Below, piece by piece: positions 33,651 to 47,685 of a DNA stretch of 64,000 nucleotides (positions within the stretch are counted from its first letter, which is position 1; each line of letters opens with the position of its first letter). Both the position numbers and the translations under genes were made by a program. The DNA comes from Ligustrum vulgare (lineage: Eukaryota; Streptophyta; Magnoliopsida; Lamiales; Oleaceae), in contig OY743174.1 of NCBI GenBank assembly GCA_963555705.1, positions 26,477,608-26,541,607 of the forward strand, written 5' to 3'. Under the pieces are notes generated by a model. That model was given only the letters and a program-made list of their open reading frames with translations. It ran no database searches and was not told the DNA's origin.

Positions 33651-36600
33651 TGTTGGAAAAATTGGTTTTGACCAATTTATGTGATTATTTAAGTAAAACC
33701 ATTAATAGTGAATGGAAAAATTAAGTCACTTAAAATTGTGACAATATTGAAAAATTAGAAGAATATTATTGAAAATTCTAGAATTAATTTAAATAAAAAG
33801 ATGTGTCTTTCATAATGAAAAATTGTGACATTTGAAATTAATATTTTCCAATAGTTTTGTCTCTTCAATTAGAGACGAATTTGAAAGGAGGTGCCCTTTG
33901 AAAGGGTAGTATCTTTTGAAACACAACTTTTCAACATCTATATATAGATCCCATATGTTTAGATTTTTCATTCCTTCATCAATTCATCATTCATTTATTT
34001 TTCATAATTACATTATCATACTAATGCATATTCACTTCAAAATTAATTTTGTATTTATTTGGAGTCGAGTTTCATATGAAGAGAGTTCAAAATATAAGTA
34101 AGGTTCGTTGGTCTACGTAATTTGGAGTGCTCCTATTGCGAGACGTGGTCGTTGTATCTTGGGAGACGAATGTCAAATAACCGTTAGCACCCGTGCGGGG
34201 CATTATCGTCTTAAGGACAAAGAGTCCAACTCTTACCTCGACCAAATTCTTATTCATGCATTTTTGGTTTTCTATTTCATATATTCGATTTTGGTAAGTC
34301 GAAATTTTGTCCAACTTTATGCACATAAAATGTATGTTATTAGAATATAATTATGCACGTCAACTTTTTACCAACAATCTTAATACGATAAGTTTTCGTG
34401 CATAATATATTCTATTTAAATGTAAAACTAGAGGATGTATTATTATATGCTTTCACGAATTATATATGCATAGAAATTTCGAGTTGACTCTCGAGTCTTG
34501 AATGCTCGCATATTATGTTGATAATTTGCTTGGGTTAACTTTGTTTGGTATATGAAATTGTATACTTCAGTCAATACATGCATTTACTTTTGTTCTTGGA
34601 AAGTTGTAGTTTCATGTTCCATAATTAAATTCATGTGACTGAATATATGAATTCTATTTGGGCTCTTCCTCATTTTTCATGTGTAAAAGAAATTGATTTT
34701 GTTGTAAAGGTCTTCCAATTACACTATGTATGGTAGTTTAAATGTTTGTCTCTCATAAATATGAAAGTGCATGAGAGATATTGACATTCATAATTATTTT
34801 ATATGTTGACTAGAGATGGAATAAAATTATTTATTCAATGAATATAGTTAACGATATGGTCGATTTTAAAAGAGTTGATGAACTCTAAAGTTCAAACCTT
34901 ACCCAAGATTTGTGGGGGTAGTGTTACTACATGAGCACGTGATTCCTAATTGAGGAATTGTGATGGTAACTTATTTTACAAGTTAAATTCTTTATACCTT
35001 GAGTCATAGAAAGATGTTTTATGAAGATGGAAAGGTAGAAATCCCTTATACTAATTTTAGAAGTATAAGGATGGTTCATAATAACCAAAAATGGTTGAAA
35101 CCTTGGTGATTTGATGAAAACAACTTGTAATTGGAAATTTAATAGGCCAAGGGACTTGAGTTGCAATTTTACATTAAGGATTTAATTGCGTATGGAGTAC
35201 TCAAGGTCTTAGGATATGCAACTTTAGCCTTATAGTCCTTCCAGTTCTGGACTTTAAAAATCTAAGTCCTTAAGGTTCTTGATTTTAAGATTTAATCCAT
35301 ATAGTGTTGGTTTTCAAATCTTATCTCAACCATGCTAAGTTGTTGTTCGAGTATATATCAAAACTTGAACTTGGGACTACCCGTGAAGTGTGGAGGTGGC
35401 CTTGCTTTCTTCAAATTATAACGAGATTTTGAACATTATTGAACTGCACTATTCCCGAGAAAATTTGTTGGTACCATATTTGGACATAGACATCCACTGT
35501 AAGGATTTATATCCATTAGTAAATGTGTTTACTATGCTAGTGCAGTATTTGAAAATGCTCGAAATCATTATGAATTTGAAGATGAATTTTTGGAACTAGA
35601 GCTCTAGACAAAGTGAGAAATAAGTATTTTATTTCAAGAAAATTTGGAAGCTTATTTATTCGATATCCTAGACTTGTGGGGGTTACGAATAATTGTAATA
35701 AAGCTTCAACTAAAGTGATTGAAGCATGTTGGCTTCAAAGTTCCAAAAGTGACAAGTCTATACCTGGTTTATTGATTGATTGTGTTTCAAACGGTATAGA
35801 TCGTCTTGTATTGCAGTTGATCTCAAATGGTATTATTTTTTGGATCCAATTTATCGAAAAACTTACCAAGAGATCATTAAACTACTGATCAAAGGGAATG
35901 AGATTAAAGCCTACTACGCTTGTAATCTTTGTAATGATAACTCAACCATGCTGACTAGAGATCCCAAGAACTTGGTTCAATGAGACAACTTAGTTACGAA
36001 GATTCAGTAAGCACTTAGGATTAAATTCCTATCCATTCCTATGGTCAAACCAAAGTGCTTTCTACAATGTCTAGGTTAAGTTTTAACTTTTAATTATTCC
36101 TATAGCTTGAATACATCAAGTGTAGCAAGGCAGAATACTCTTAATAGGAGATCACCTATATAAGTGAGAAGTGGGGCCGCTTCTATGAGAATGTTTCAAG
36201 GCTTGAATTCTCTAAAACACTTATGAAACCAAGAGTTGTTCGGGGCCAAAATGAACACAACCGTGAGAACCGAAAGTGTTAGGGAAGATATTGTGTGAGT
36301 ACTATTATCTTGGTTTACATTAATGGCTGAACAGTTCAAGACATCATATTCACTGATTAGCCAAGTAAATCCGATAGTATTCCACTAAGGCAGGTTCAAA
36401 GCCAAAAGCTACCTCTCCTGATGCAATAGCTTTCCGTGTGTACTCTCTTCAGTGTTTGCATAGTCTTTGGATTAATTTTCATTCATGTGGGGGATTGTTT
36501 AGTTTTGACCAATTTATGTGATTATTTAAGTGAAACCATTAATAGTGAATGGAAAATTAAGCCACTTAAAATTGTGACAATATTGGAAAATCAGAAGAAT

Positions 36601-37212
36601 ATTATTGAAAATTCTAGAATTAATTTAAATAAAAAGATGTGTCTTTCATAATGAAAGATTGTGAATTTTGAAATTAATATTTTCCAATAGTTGTGTCTTT
36701 TCAATTAGAGACGAATTTAAAAGGAGGTGTCCTTTGAAAGGATTGTGTATTTTGAAACACAACTTTTCAACATCTATATATAGATCACATATGCTTGGAT
36801 TTTTCATTCCTTCATCAATTCATCATTCATTTATTTTTCATGATTGCATTATCATACTAATGCATATTCATTTCAAAATTAATTTTGTATTTATTTGGAG
36901 TCGAGTTTCATATGAAGAGAGTTCAAAACATAAGTAAGGATCGTTGGTCTACGTAATTTGGAGTGCTCCTATTGCGAGACGTGGCCGTTGTATCTTGGGA
37001 GACGAATGTCAAATAACCGTTAGCACCCGTGCGGGGCATTATCGTCTTAAGGACAAAGAGCCCAACTCTTGCCTCGACCAAATTCTTATTCATGCATTTT
37101 TGGTTTTCTCTTTCATATATTCGATTTTGGTAAGTCGAAATTCTGTCCAACTTTATGCTCATAAAATGTATGTTATTAGAATATAATTATGCAAGTCAAC
37201 TTTTTACCAACA
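33651..37212 (+). mobile_element. Copia-C: small LTR element inside the Copia-B2 LTR
   Basis: LTRs 33651-34376 and 36496-37212 (726 and 717 bp) begin TGTT and end CCAACA. They are over 95% alike by eye, apart from a short deletion at the start of the second. The target duplication is AATCT/AGTCT (33646-33650 and 37213-37217); the intact relative Copia-B1 3' LTR reads AGTCT there. A polypurine tract GTGGGGGAT precedes the 3' LTR. The 2.1-kb interior has no recognisable gag or pol. ORFs at 34087-34350 and 36923-37186 are LTR copies of each other, not genes. Confidence 0.88.
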
Positions 37213-38259
37213 AGTCTATCTTTGACTTTGGTAATAAAATTGAGAGTACGTTTAGAATATATTGAACGGGACCACGTGAAATTAATTTGTGACATTGACC
37301 ATACAAATTTAATTTCACTTGGTTATCGTACGTGTGACCTTAATCCTGATCAGATAATGAACTTTGATTACTAGCTTGAAGTTCTTTGAGGTATCAATGG
37401 GTGAGATCAAACTTGTAACACCCCAAGTTCAAAATCTTAAACCTATGCGTGTTAACTTTTCTTTACTTAAATGCGGAAAAGAAATCATTTAAAACCTCAA
37501 CATTTTATATCAATAAGTTACAATTAAGTGAAATAAGTGGTAATAGAATCAATATTAAAAATGCCATAACTCATTTAAACTAATTTCAACCGAAACAATT
37601 ATCAAAATAAATGAATTAAGAAATAATTACTTAGAACTAAAATAAATTCTATTATGAAATTTTACAAAAATTTCGACAGAGTCTCCTCTGTAAATTGGAC
37701 ATAGCCAACCTGTAGAGGGACATCAAAACCATTTTTAAAATACACATCGCAACCCATTCAATCCCAAACATCATCCAAACCATTACGATAAGTCTCAAAC
37801 TCCTCAACAATATAATTCTAAGTAAATAAACTTTAGCAAATGAAATAAGAGGTAATTTAACTTCAATAATACATGAATTAAAGAATAAATCATGAAAATT
37901 TGAAATAAATTCTAATTTAACTTTATTTTAAAAAGGGTTGAAGCGGGTATAGCCTGAGTCAGTTGCCGAATACTCTCCTCGTCTCATCTAACTTTCGTCA
38001 CCTGAAATATTGGGGAGGGAATGGGGTGAGCTAAAGCTCAGTAAGCAAAATTTATGCATGAAATGCATGCTTATGACATGAATGCTTTAAAATTTTCATA
38101 TATGTATCCACATTTACTTTACTTTCCAAAACTTTCAAACTTTTCAAACTTTCAAAACTTTCACTTCATTTCCATTGTGAGCTCACTTGGTGTATCTTTT
38201 AGTCAATCAGATAACAGTGGGCAATTCTTATTTGGAACCAGATTAACTTTCACATTTCC

Positions 38260-38380
38260 ACCGCAAAGCGGCTCATTTACTTTATTCCATCGCAAAGCGG
38301 CTCATTCACTTCATTCCACAGCAAAGCGGTTTAACAGTCCATCGTAAAACGGTTGAACATTCCGTCGCAAAGCGACTTAA
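38260..38380 (+). repeat. Minisatellite of about 24-bp units (CGCAAAGCGG)
   Basis: Five imperfect units share TCGCAAAGCGGCTCATT or similar. They form small GC stems (CGC...GCG) in an otherwise AT-rich solo LTR. Confidence 0.85.
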
Positions 38381-39141
38381 TTAGGGTACGCCGGTCCCCC
38401 GCGCCCCATTTCCCACTTGCATCTTTCATGAATTAGAAGTACACCCATTCATTTCTTAAAAACATGGGATACATAACTTTTGAACAAACTTGCACCTTGA
38501 CACATTTCTTTCATTTAAATAAATTTGACTTCCCAATTTCGATGACAATGCATGCTTGATGATGCAATGACATGATAATGTGCATGCTTGAACATTCTTC
38601 TCAATAACATATACTTTCATAAAATAAATGAAATTCATCAAAGGATGTAAGTTGTAAGACAGTCATTTACACATTTCACATTTACATTCAACTTCTATAA
38701 AAATAGGGGGAAGTTTACTTACTTGACTTCCTTAGTATTTACCGCCTTTTTTAAATAGCAAGTGGAGGTGTCTTGGTTGCACGTGACGTCAATGTACCAA
38801 ATATCCTAAGTATTCACATTAATCAATAAAGTGCAATCGCTAATTCAAAATGTGACCTCACAGTATAGCAATTACATTTAACACCACATTCGAGACAAAT
38901 GATCAATTTCAATGTATACATTAGAAAATCGCTTATCCTTTTTATCATTCTTATCATTTATTTCAAACTCCGGCTCAACTCAAATTTACATAATACAAAC
39001 AGTCTAAATCCCAAAATCACCAAATTCGAAATTTTATAATATACACTCATACTATTACATATCTCCAATTTCAAAAGAATAATTAAATATTCAAAAATCT
39101 AATTAAACCCAATTACTCATGTAAGTCCATGTCTATACCAA

Positions 39142-39144
<3 letters not shown>

Positions 39145-39222
<78 letters not shown>
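39145..39222. repeat. (CA)n(TA)n compound microsatellite
   Basis: A CA run passes directly into a TA run. A second long TA run lies at about 39767-39825. Confidence 0.93.
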
Positions 39223-39225
<3 letters not shown>

Positions 39226-39758
39226 ACTAAATTCAGAAATTTTCCAAGAATTAAATATGAAATTAACAAATTTTGAATTCGAACTCTACACTAAAAATTC
39301 AATCAAAGTAACTTAAACTTTTAAAAATCTCACTTATGAAAATTGACCATTATAATCCAAATTAAATCTTAAATATTAATTAATCAAACTAGTACCCAAT
39401 TTCTAGGACTTTGAAAATTACTTGTATACACACATATACAATCAATTCATTTACCCATTTTTGTCAATTATTCACGTCATTTATCAATCTTATCCAAACT
39501 GAAAGTAAAAACTCAGTTTATATTACTTTTCCCAAAATCTGATATTTGCAGAATTACTCGAAGATTAACCAAAATTTTAATTAGCCTAATTATGAATTTC
39601 ATGATTCTTTACACACACAAAAGTCAGTATATACATACATATATACACATTACCCATTGAAATTAGCATAAGAAAAAATATGAGAAATAACTCCCAAAAA
39701 TCTGAATTTATATATATGTCCACATAAAATCCAAAAATTTACATATTTACGTATACCT

Positions 39759-39829
<71 letters not shown>

Positions 39830-41251
39830 CATATATATATATATATAAACATTACTCAAATAACAAAATTAACCTTTAAAATTCGAAATCTACATATTTT
39901 GAAATCTGAAAATTTGAAAATCTTAGCATATTTACATACACTCAGCATATATATACATCAATACGCATATACGTGTGTGCGAGTGTGTGTGTAGTGCGTG
40001 TGTGTGTTTGGCGTGCTCTGTGTGCTCGCTGTCAGGGAAAGGAATGAGGGAAGGGGAGGGTTATCGGTGAGTGAGAGGGGAGGTCGCGCGGTGAGGAGCC
40101 AGCCAGGTCGAGTAGCGGAGGGTTTTGTGTGAGGAGGGAGAGACGAAGAGCGAGAGAGGGAGCAGCTCAGAGTCGGGTGAGGGAGAGACGTGAGAGACCA
40201 GACGTGTGATTTTGGGGCTACGGTTAGGCTTAAAGGTTAAATTTTGGGAATTCGCAGTTTGGTCCCTCATTTCCCTCCATTTGCATAATTAAGTCTACAA
40301 GTTCTATTTACTCTCCAAATGCCACTAAATTCCCCCCCCCCCCCCAACTTTCAACTTAACACAATAAAATAGAAAATAACATGTTTAGGCAGTAAAACCA
40401 ATGATCACATAAACTTACACGTAAATTATTAAAATAAACAATTTAAAAACTTTTAATTGGCACATTGATCGAGACGGCGTCCAAGTCCTTCCACTGCAAA
40501 ATAATTCAAATTATAGACATTAAAGATCATAAATTTATAATAACATTCACAGGAGTATTACGTGAAAATTTAAAATTGCACGAAAACTGAAAAGTGGTCT
40601 TACAAAACTGCTGATTAATATCTCGGTACTTTGGGAATTGAAGTAAACTAACTAGGAACATATATTCGTATTATAGAATCCGTTACCTTTAGGTATGATC
40701 ATAATCTCACTTATTCTTCTAGTGGACAGTTAAATATTAACTCAGTAATTCGACAGTGACTGTTGAATTCTAAGATGTGATGTGATCACATCGAACGGTC
40801 AGATAGAAGATGAGAGTTGAGAGTTTATGAATATTCAGATAAGGACATTTTGGTCATTTTAACTTGCTCCAAATATTCGAGTTGATCGACGGGGGTAACA
40901 TGTAAGAATGATAAGTCAGATGATATAATTATTGATTAATTGTTTTAGTAATTTTAATTTTACTAAAAGTGCAATCTCGTTCTTTTTGTAGAATAGAACG
41001 TGATTAATAAATTAATTGACTTATCAAGAGTTGATCAGGTCATAATTAATTAATTGGAGCTTAGTTTAATTGGGTCCGATCAGGTTCTCTCGGTAGCTTC
41101 ACTATAATAGGCTTTTATAGGCTTATTACATGTATTAGGCTATGTAGAAATAGGCCTGGGTTATTGTACTAGGGCTGGTAGGATTTTGGAGTGTACAAAT
41201 GTTACAAATAGTCTTCTAAGACTATTTTTCTTAACCTAATTGGAAAAGTGG

Positions 41252-41286
41252 CGAGACACACACTAAAGTGTGTAGTGTGTGTCTCG
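41252..41286 (+). repeat. LTR hairpin of Copia-B2
   Basis: A 13-bp perfect stem, CGAGACACACACT with its complement, around a 9-nt loop. The corresponding hairpin in Copia-B1 (55788-55820) keeps pairing with an A-T pair where this copy has G-C. Confidence 0.8.
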
Positions 41287-41815
41287 TCTTTACAAAGCAA
41301 ACCCTAATTCTAGTTTAATCGAGGCCTAGAGAAAGGTGATCACACACATGCATAGCTGTCATTGGAGAACACAACTTTGGTGGAATCAAGAAGCAGTGGA
41401 AAAGAGATTATGGTAAAGCACGCTACAAGGGTAATAATATCTCTTTTATTTTTATGTGTACAAAATTATTTATTACAAGATAAATACATAGAATGGAAAA
41501 TCCTGTAACGGGATGATCTATCACAAGAAATCAATTTTTGTGAGTAGAACAACCCGAGTTCCCAACAATTGGTATCAGAGCGTTAGGTTTTTTATACTGC
41601 TTTATGTATTTAGGATTAAATAATTATGTTATGCATGTGTTAGTTGAGCGATGTTAGGATTATGTGATTAATTTGTTATTGGATGAATGATATTTTTGTT
41701 TGTACAAATTTATGGCCTTAGAATCTTTGTTGTAACTTCTTGTATTTGTATTATTGAGTCTTGTAACAATGGGCGTTGATTACCACTCCATGTTTTTCCC
41801 TTTCATTATTAGTTT

Positions 41816-43005
41816 AAAAAATAAAAATAAATAAATCACACTCTAACATGTAAAGTAATACTAAAAAAATCACATTCTAAATCACAGTTTCAAAGCTGTG
41901 TATTATATATATATATATATTTCCAAATTAATGAGCAAACCTTTATTCCACTGAAAACAAGCAATGTTAGCAGATATAAACTCAACATCAATGGACATAT
42001 ATCTATTAAAGAAAATACACAATTATGTAACAACCACTTTTAATAAGTCAAAATTTATTTTCTAAGTCAAAGTCGAACATTTTATTTAACTAAGTAATCT
42101 CAAGTTTGCACCAATTTAATTAATGAAAATTTTAGTGGGTAATCTTATCATTATTTAAAGTTAAGGTTTAATTGACATTGGTTAGAAATTACGGGACTTA
42201 ACTTATAAATTATTCTTCAAGGACTTTATTTATAATTTCCATTTTGATTTTATATCTAATTGAATAGACCACACGGAAAAAAAAAAGGGGGGGGGGAAAG
42301 CAAAATTGGGATTTTTACCAAGGAAAAACTGGGACATTTTAGAGAGATTTATGGGCAGCATCGAGAATGAGACGACTGTGTCAGGGTTGCAAAGAGTTTG
42401 GGTTGGTTTTAAATCTTGGGCCAAGCTAATAGTTCTCTTAGGGTTGAGCTAACCATTGTTTTTCTGTCATCTGGCAGTGAAAGGGCCGTGCTACAATAGC
42501 CTAGCACTGGCCACAAATAGATCCGCCCATGTAGACGTGGGTGTTTACCTTTTTGGTTCAATTATTGAAGGAATAGTACTCCCATTCTGTTGGAAATGGG
42601 TCAATTTTGACCTCAAATTTAAGTGGGACCCGATGTTCAATTTGTCCAAATCAATGTTCAATTAAATCCTATGTTTCAAGTGGATGAATGTAGAATATTT
42701 AATTCTGTAAAACCATTTCATTATGAATGAGAAATTATGGTTGAAAGTTGTATAATAAATAGGACGAATAAATGAGAAAGAATTGGACAATTGTTCCAAT
42801 CCCACATAGATTGCAAAATCAAAATTGAATCACTTTATAAGCCTCAACTTGGCAAATAGGTTTGAGCCCCAAAGTTTACCAATAGTCTTTGAAATGGGGG
42901 AGACTTAGATAATGTCTAGACTAATCCAAAGCCCACACGCACTAGCGCCCTCCCCAACGTTCATTCGACCAATTGGCCACGTCGTCACCCAGGTAGGATC
43001 CACTT
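41816..43005. other. Stretch without recognised gene; snRNA-promoter-like motif pair
   Basis: No convincing coding region; the short ORFs have no recognisable features. ATCCCACATAG (42799-42809) and TTTATAAG (42834-42841) have the order and roughly 25-bp spacing of plant snRNA upstream elements. The sequence after them is not a small RNA I recognise. The passage may instead be a dispersed repeat. Confidence 0.4.
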
Positions 43006-43443
43006 TTCATTGAGATCTTCGAATTTACATTCAAATTACATATTTTTTTGACTTTAAAATAATACAATAATTGTCAAAAGAATAATAATTAATAAAAAAA
43101 TCGTTTATCGAACTTAAATGATATAATTTAAAATGTATGAGATATTGAAGAAAAGTTAAAAAATAAAAAAAAAAATTACATTTGATCTTTGAGATAGTTA
43201 TGTTTACAATTTGCTCTCGCTTGTTAGATTCTATTAAACTTCTTATTGAGATCTTGGGTTTGACACTCATAATACATTTTTTTTTTTTACTTCAATATAA
43301 TACAATAATTATAAAAATAATATAATAACTGTTACAAAATAAAAAAAATACTACTTTAAAATAAATTAAGATCTTGATGTCATTAATAGCATAACAACAA
43401 TTCTAATACCATTAATGACACATGTACCATAATAATTGCTAAA

Positions 43444-43444
<1 letters not shown>

Positions 43445-43491
<47 letters not shown>
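43445..43491. repeat. (TTA)n microsatellite
   Basis: About fifteen TTA units inside a Helitron unit. A (GAA)n run at 47194-47227 and a CATA run at 47872-47908 occur at or near other unit ends. Confidence 0.93.
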
Positions 43492-46400
43492 GCAGAGATT
43501 TCTTGATTTAGAAAGTCATTTTGGGCACGAAACTATGTGCGTATTATTTATGACATAGACTTTGTTTTTATATATACTAATAGTACTAGTATTTTCCCAT
43601 TTACGATGCACGGAATTTCTTTTTGTGAAAGTAATTTCGATCATAATTCATGAAAATATGTTAATTATACAACTTAAATGATATAATTTATAATGAATGA
43701 GATGTTGAGGAAAGGTAAAATATATAAAGTAAAAATTTAATATTTTATTTTTGAAACTATTTTACGGACAATATATCTTCATTTGCTCTCACTTGTTAAC
43801 TTGTATTAAACTTCTCGTCAAGATCTTTGATTTAACACTCATATTACATATTTTTTCGACTTCAATATAATGCAATAATTGTCGAAAAATAATAATTATA
43901 ATAAAAAAATAGTTTAAACATTAAAAAATAACATATTGATGTCATTAATAGCATAGCGCGAATGCCATTAATGACGCAAGTTAATATTCTCAAGAATATT
44001 TAATACAATATATATATATATAGCAAAAATTTCCAGATTTATAAAATTATTTGGGCAGGAAACTATTTGTGAATTTTATTGACGACTATTCTACTTTAAT
44101 ACAAGAATTAAGTTTAGATTAAGACTAGAATTTTACCCATGCAATACATGGAATTTCTATTTGTGATAATAATTTCTATCAAAATTTATGAAAATATGTT
44201 AATTTTACAACTTAAATGATATAATTTAAAATGAATAAGATGTTGAGGAAATGTAAAATATAAAGTAAAAATGTAAAATATAAAGTAAAAATTTTACAAT
44301 TTATCTTTAAGATGATTTGACGGATAATATATTTTCAGTTTGCTCTCACTTGTTAGCTTGTATTTAACTTCTCGTTGAGATCTTAGATTTGATACTCATA
44401 TTACATATTTTTCGACTTCAATATAATACAATAATTATCAAAAAAATTATAACTATTATAAAAAAATAGTTTAAAAATTAAAAAATAACATATTGGTATC
44501 ATTAGTAGCATAGTGCGAATGCTAATGTCATTAATGACTCATGTTAATATTTGCTAGAATATTTAATACAAGAATTTTTTTGCAAGAATTTCAAGATTTA
44601 GAAAGTTATTTTGGCAGGAAACTATATGCTAATTTTGGTGATGACTATTCTACTTTAAAATAAGAATTAATTATGATTAAGATTAAGATTTAGATTTAGA
44701 TAAGATAAGATTAAGATTAAAATATTAATATTAAGATTAAGACTAGAATTTCACCCCTACGATACACGGGATTTCTATTTGTGATAGTAATTTTTATCAA
44801 AATTTATGAAAATATGTTAAATTTACAACTTAAATGATATAATTTAAAATGAATGAGATGTTGAGGAATGGTAAAATATATAAAGTAAAAATTTTACATT
44901 TTATCTTTGATACAATTTTACAGACATTATATTATCAGTTTGCTCTCACTTATTAGCTTGTATTAAATTTTTCATCGAGATTTTCGATTTGACACTCATA
45001 TTACATATTTTTCGACTTTAATATCATACAATAATTATTGAAAGAATAATAACTATTAAAAAACAAAAAAAATAGTTTGTATATTAAAATAAAATAAAAT
45101 TCTGATGTCATTAATAGTATAGCACGAATTCTAATGTTATTATTAATGGTACATGTACCATAATAATTGCATAAACACTTATTACATTATTTTTTTGGCA
45201 ACAATTTCCATATTTAGGAAGTAATTTTGAGCTGGTAGGGATGGCAATTTGAACTAGTGAACCTAAAATCGCAGTGAACCGAACCGAATGGTGCAAAAAA
45301 AAAGGAATCGATGGGGCAGTGGGGTGGGTATGGTATGAAAATTTAGTGACCCGATTATTTGTGGGGTGGGTATGGCAATTATGCCATTGCCCCACGCCGA
45401 AACGAATACTTGATTAAAAAAATTGATTTTGGCCTATATTTAAAACTTAAAATACCCAAAATTAAAGTCTCTATTTAAAAGCGAATTAATCTAGCCCACA
45501 TGACCAAAGCCTAATCTAAATCCATTAAACTTAGTTCTACAGTCATATGAATATGTGATTTATTTATTTCCACTTCCTCGGTCACTCTCCATTTCTACAT
45601 ATGTCAATTCTCCACAGGCATCACACACACACACACACCAGTCGCTGTCAAGTTTTTTTTTTATCAAATAAGAATCAACTGCGATATATGATGCTAACAA
45701 TACTTGTGGTGCGGAAGAATGAAGTATAAAGGCTAGAAACAAAATATTTGTTGTTGCCAAGTCTTAAGATCGGGGAAAATAATGTATTTTGTCTTTATAT
45801 ACTCATACTGTAATATACTAATATTGTTATACTCGTAATATTATTTGCTAAATTTGCTTAGTATTGTTATTTTTTTTCCAATTAGGCTTGCAAAATTTAA
45901 TTTATATTTAAGTGGTTATTAACCACATCGAACCGCACTGAATCAAGACACGCACCGAAATCGCACCGACCATACTTAACTTCTCGTTAAGATCTTCGAT
46001 TTGACACTCATATTACATGTTTTTCGACTTCAATATAATACAATAATTATCAAAAGTAATAATTATTGCAAAACAAAAAATAGTATATACATTAAAAGAA
46101 AGTAAAATCTTGATGTCATTAATAGTATAGCACGGATTCTAATGTTATTATTAATGGCACATGTACCATAATAATTGAATAAACAATTATTACATTATTT
46201 TTTAGGCAAAAGTTTTCATATTTTGGAAGTCATTTTGAACGAGAAACTATGTGCGTGTTATTTCTAACATGGATTTTGTTATTATGTATAGATAGACTAG
46301 TATTTTCATCCGTGTGATGCACAAGATTTCTATTCATGATAGTAATTTCAATCAAAATTTATGAAAATATGTTAAGTTTACAGCTTATATAGTATAATTT

Positions 46401-46830
46401 AAAATGAATGAGATGTTGAGAAAAGGTAAAATATATAAAGTGAATATTTTACATTTTATCTTTGAGACAATTTTACGGACAATATATTTTCAGCTTACTC
46501 TCACTTGTTACTTGTATTAAACTTCTCGTCAATATATTCGATTTGACACTCATATTACATATTTTTCGATTTCAATATAATACAATAATTATCGAAAGAA
46601 TAATATCTATTACAAAACAAAAAAATAGTTTATAAATTAAAATAAAATAAAACATTGATGTCATTAATAGCATAGCACGAATTCTATTATTATTAATGAC
46701 ACATGTACCATAAAAATTGTATAAACAATTATTATATTATTTTTTTGGCAACAATTACCATATTTAGGAAATAATTTTGGGCGATAAACTATGTGCTTGT
46801 TATTTTTGACATGAACTTTATTATTATATA

Positions 46831-47086
46831 CTCACACCGTCCCAATTATATAGGCTAACTTTTCTTTTTCTTTTGTCCCAATTATATAGGCTTATTTCTT
46901 TATTGGAAAGTATTTATTTTGTTTGTTTACGAATGTACCCTTATTCATTACTTCTAATAATAATAGTTTTAATACTTAAATGAGGGTAAGTGGAAATTTT
47001 CTCTACAAAAATTATTTTTTAATAACATATATTTTCTTAATCTGTGTGAAAAGTCAAACCAGCTTATACAATTGGGACGGAAGGAG
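46831..47086. mobile_element. Stowaway MITE, 256 bp
   Basis: TA duplications flank CTCACACCGTCCCAATTATA and the inverse end CAATTGGGACGGAAGGAG, the Stowaway consensus type. It is inserted in a Helitron unit. Confidence 0.92.
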
Positions 47087-47685
47087 TATATAGACATAAA
47101 GAATATAGATAGATTTCCATATTTAGGAAGTAATTTTGGACGAGAAACTATGTGCGTGTTATTTCTGGTATGGATTTTGTTATTATATATATAGAAGAAG
47201 AAGAAGAAGAAGAAGAAGAAGAAGAAGGTAGATAGATAGACTAGCATTTTCACTCATGCGATGAACGAGATTTCTATTTGTGAAAGTAATTTCAATCAAA
47301 ATTTATGAAAAAATGTTAATTTTACAACTTAAATGATATAATTTAAAATGAATGAGATGTCGAGGAAAGGTAAAATATATAAAGTAATGATTTTACATTT
47401 TATCTTTGAGACGATTTTACGGACAATATATTTTCGGTTTGCTATCACTTGTTAGCCTGTATTAAACTTCTCGTTGAGAAATTCGATTTTACACTCTTAT
47501 TACATATTTTTCGATTTCAATATAATACAATAATTATTGAAGAAATAATAATTATCACAAAACAAAAAAATAATTTGTATATTAAAATAAAATAAAATAA
47601 AATATTGATGTAATTAATAGTATAGCACGGATTCTAATGTTATCAATGGCACACATGTACCATAATAATTGCATAAACACTTATG

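Larger units (their letters stand above)
37414..40604 (+). mobile_element. 3.2-kb solo LTR (Gypsy type) inside the Copia-B2 LTR
   Basis: TGTAACACCCC...TCTTACA ends are flanked by a perfect 5-bp duplication AAACT (37409-37413 and 40605-40609). Outer LTR sequence resumes exactly after it. No second copy of the ends, primer site or coding domain is found, so LTR-LTR recombination to a solo LTR is likely. It contains a minisatellite, microsatellites and a GC-rich block (about 40000-40160) that may be its promoter or leader. Confidence 0.85.
33409..41815 (+). mobile_element. Copia-B2: truncated 5' part of a family-B Copia element with two nested insertions
   Basis: The LTR starts TGTTGGAATTATATA at 33409 and ends CCCAACA at 41567. 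A Met-tRNA primer-binding site (41570-41581) and about 240 bp of interior similar to 56118-56340 follow. The LTR is interrupted by 33651-37212 and 37414-40604. Without these and one copy of each target duplication it is about 1396 bp, matching the intact 1414-bp LTRs of Copia-B1. Gag-pol and the 3' LTR are missing in this window. Confidence 0.9.

Noticed and set aside
34087..34350. Overlapping 79- and 80-aa ORFs, repeated at 36923-37186
   Set aside because: Both lie in the paired LTRs of Copia-C; conservation reflects LTR duplication.
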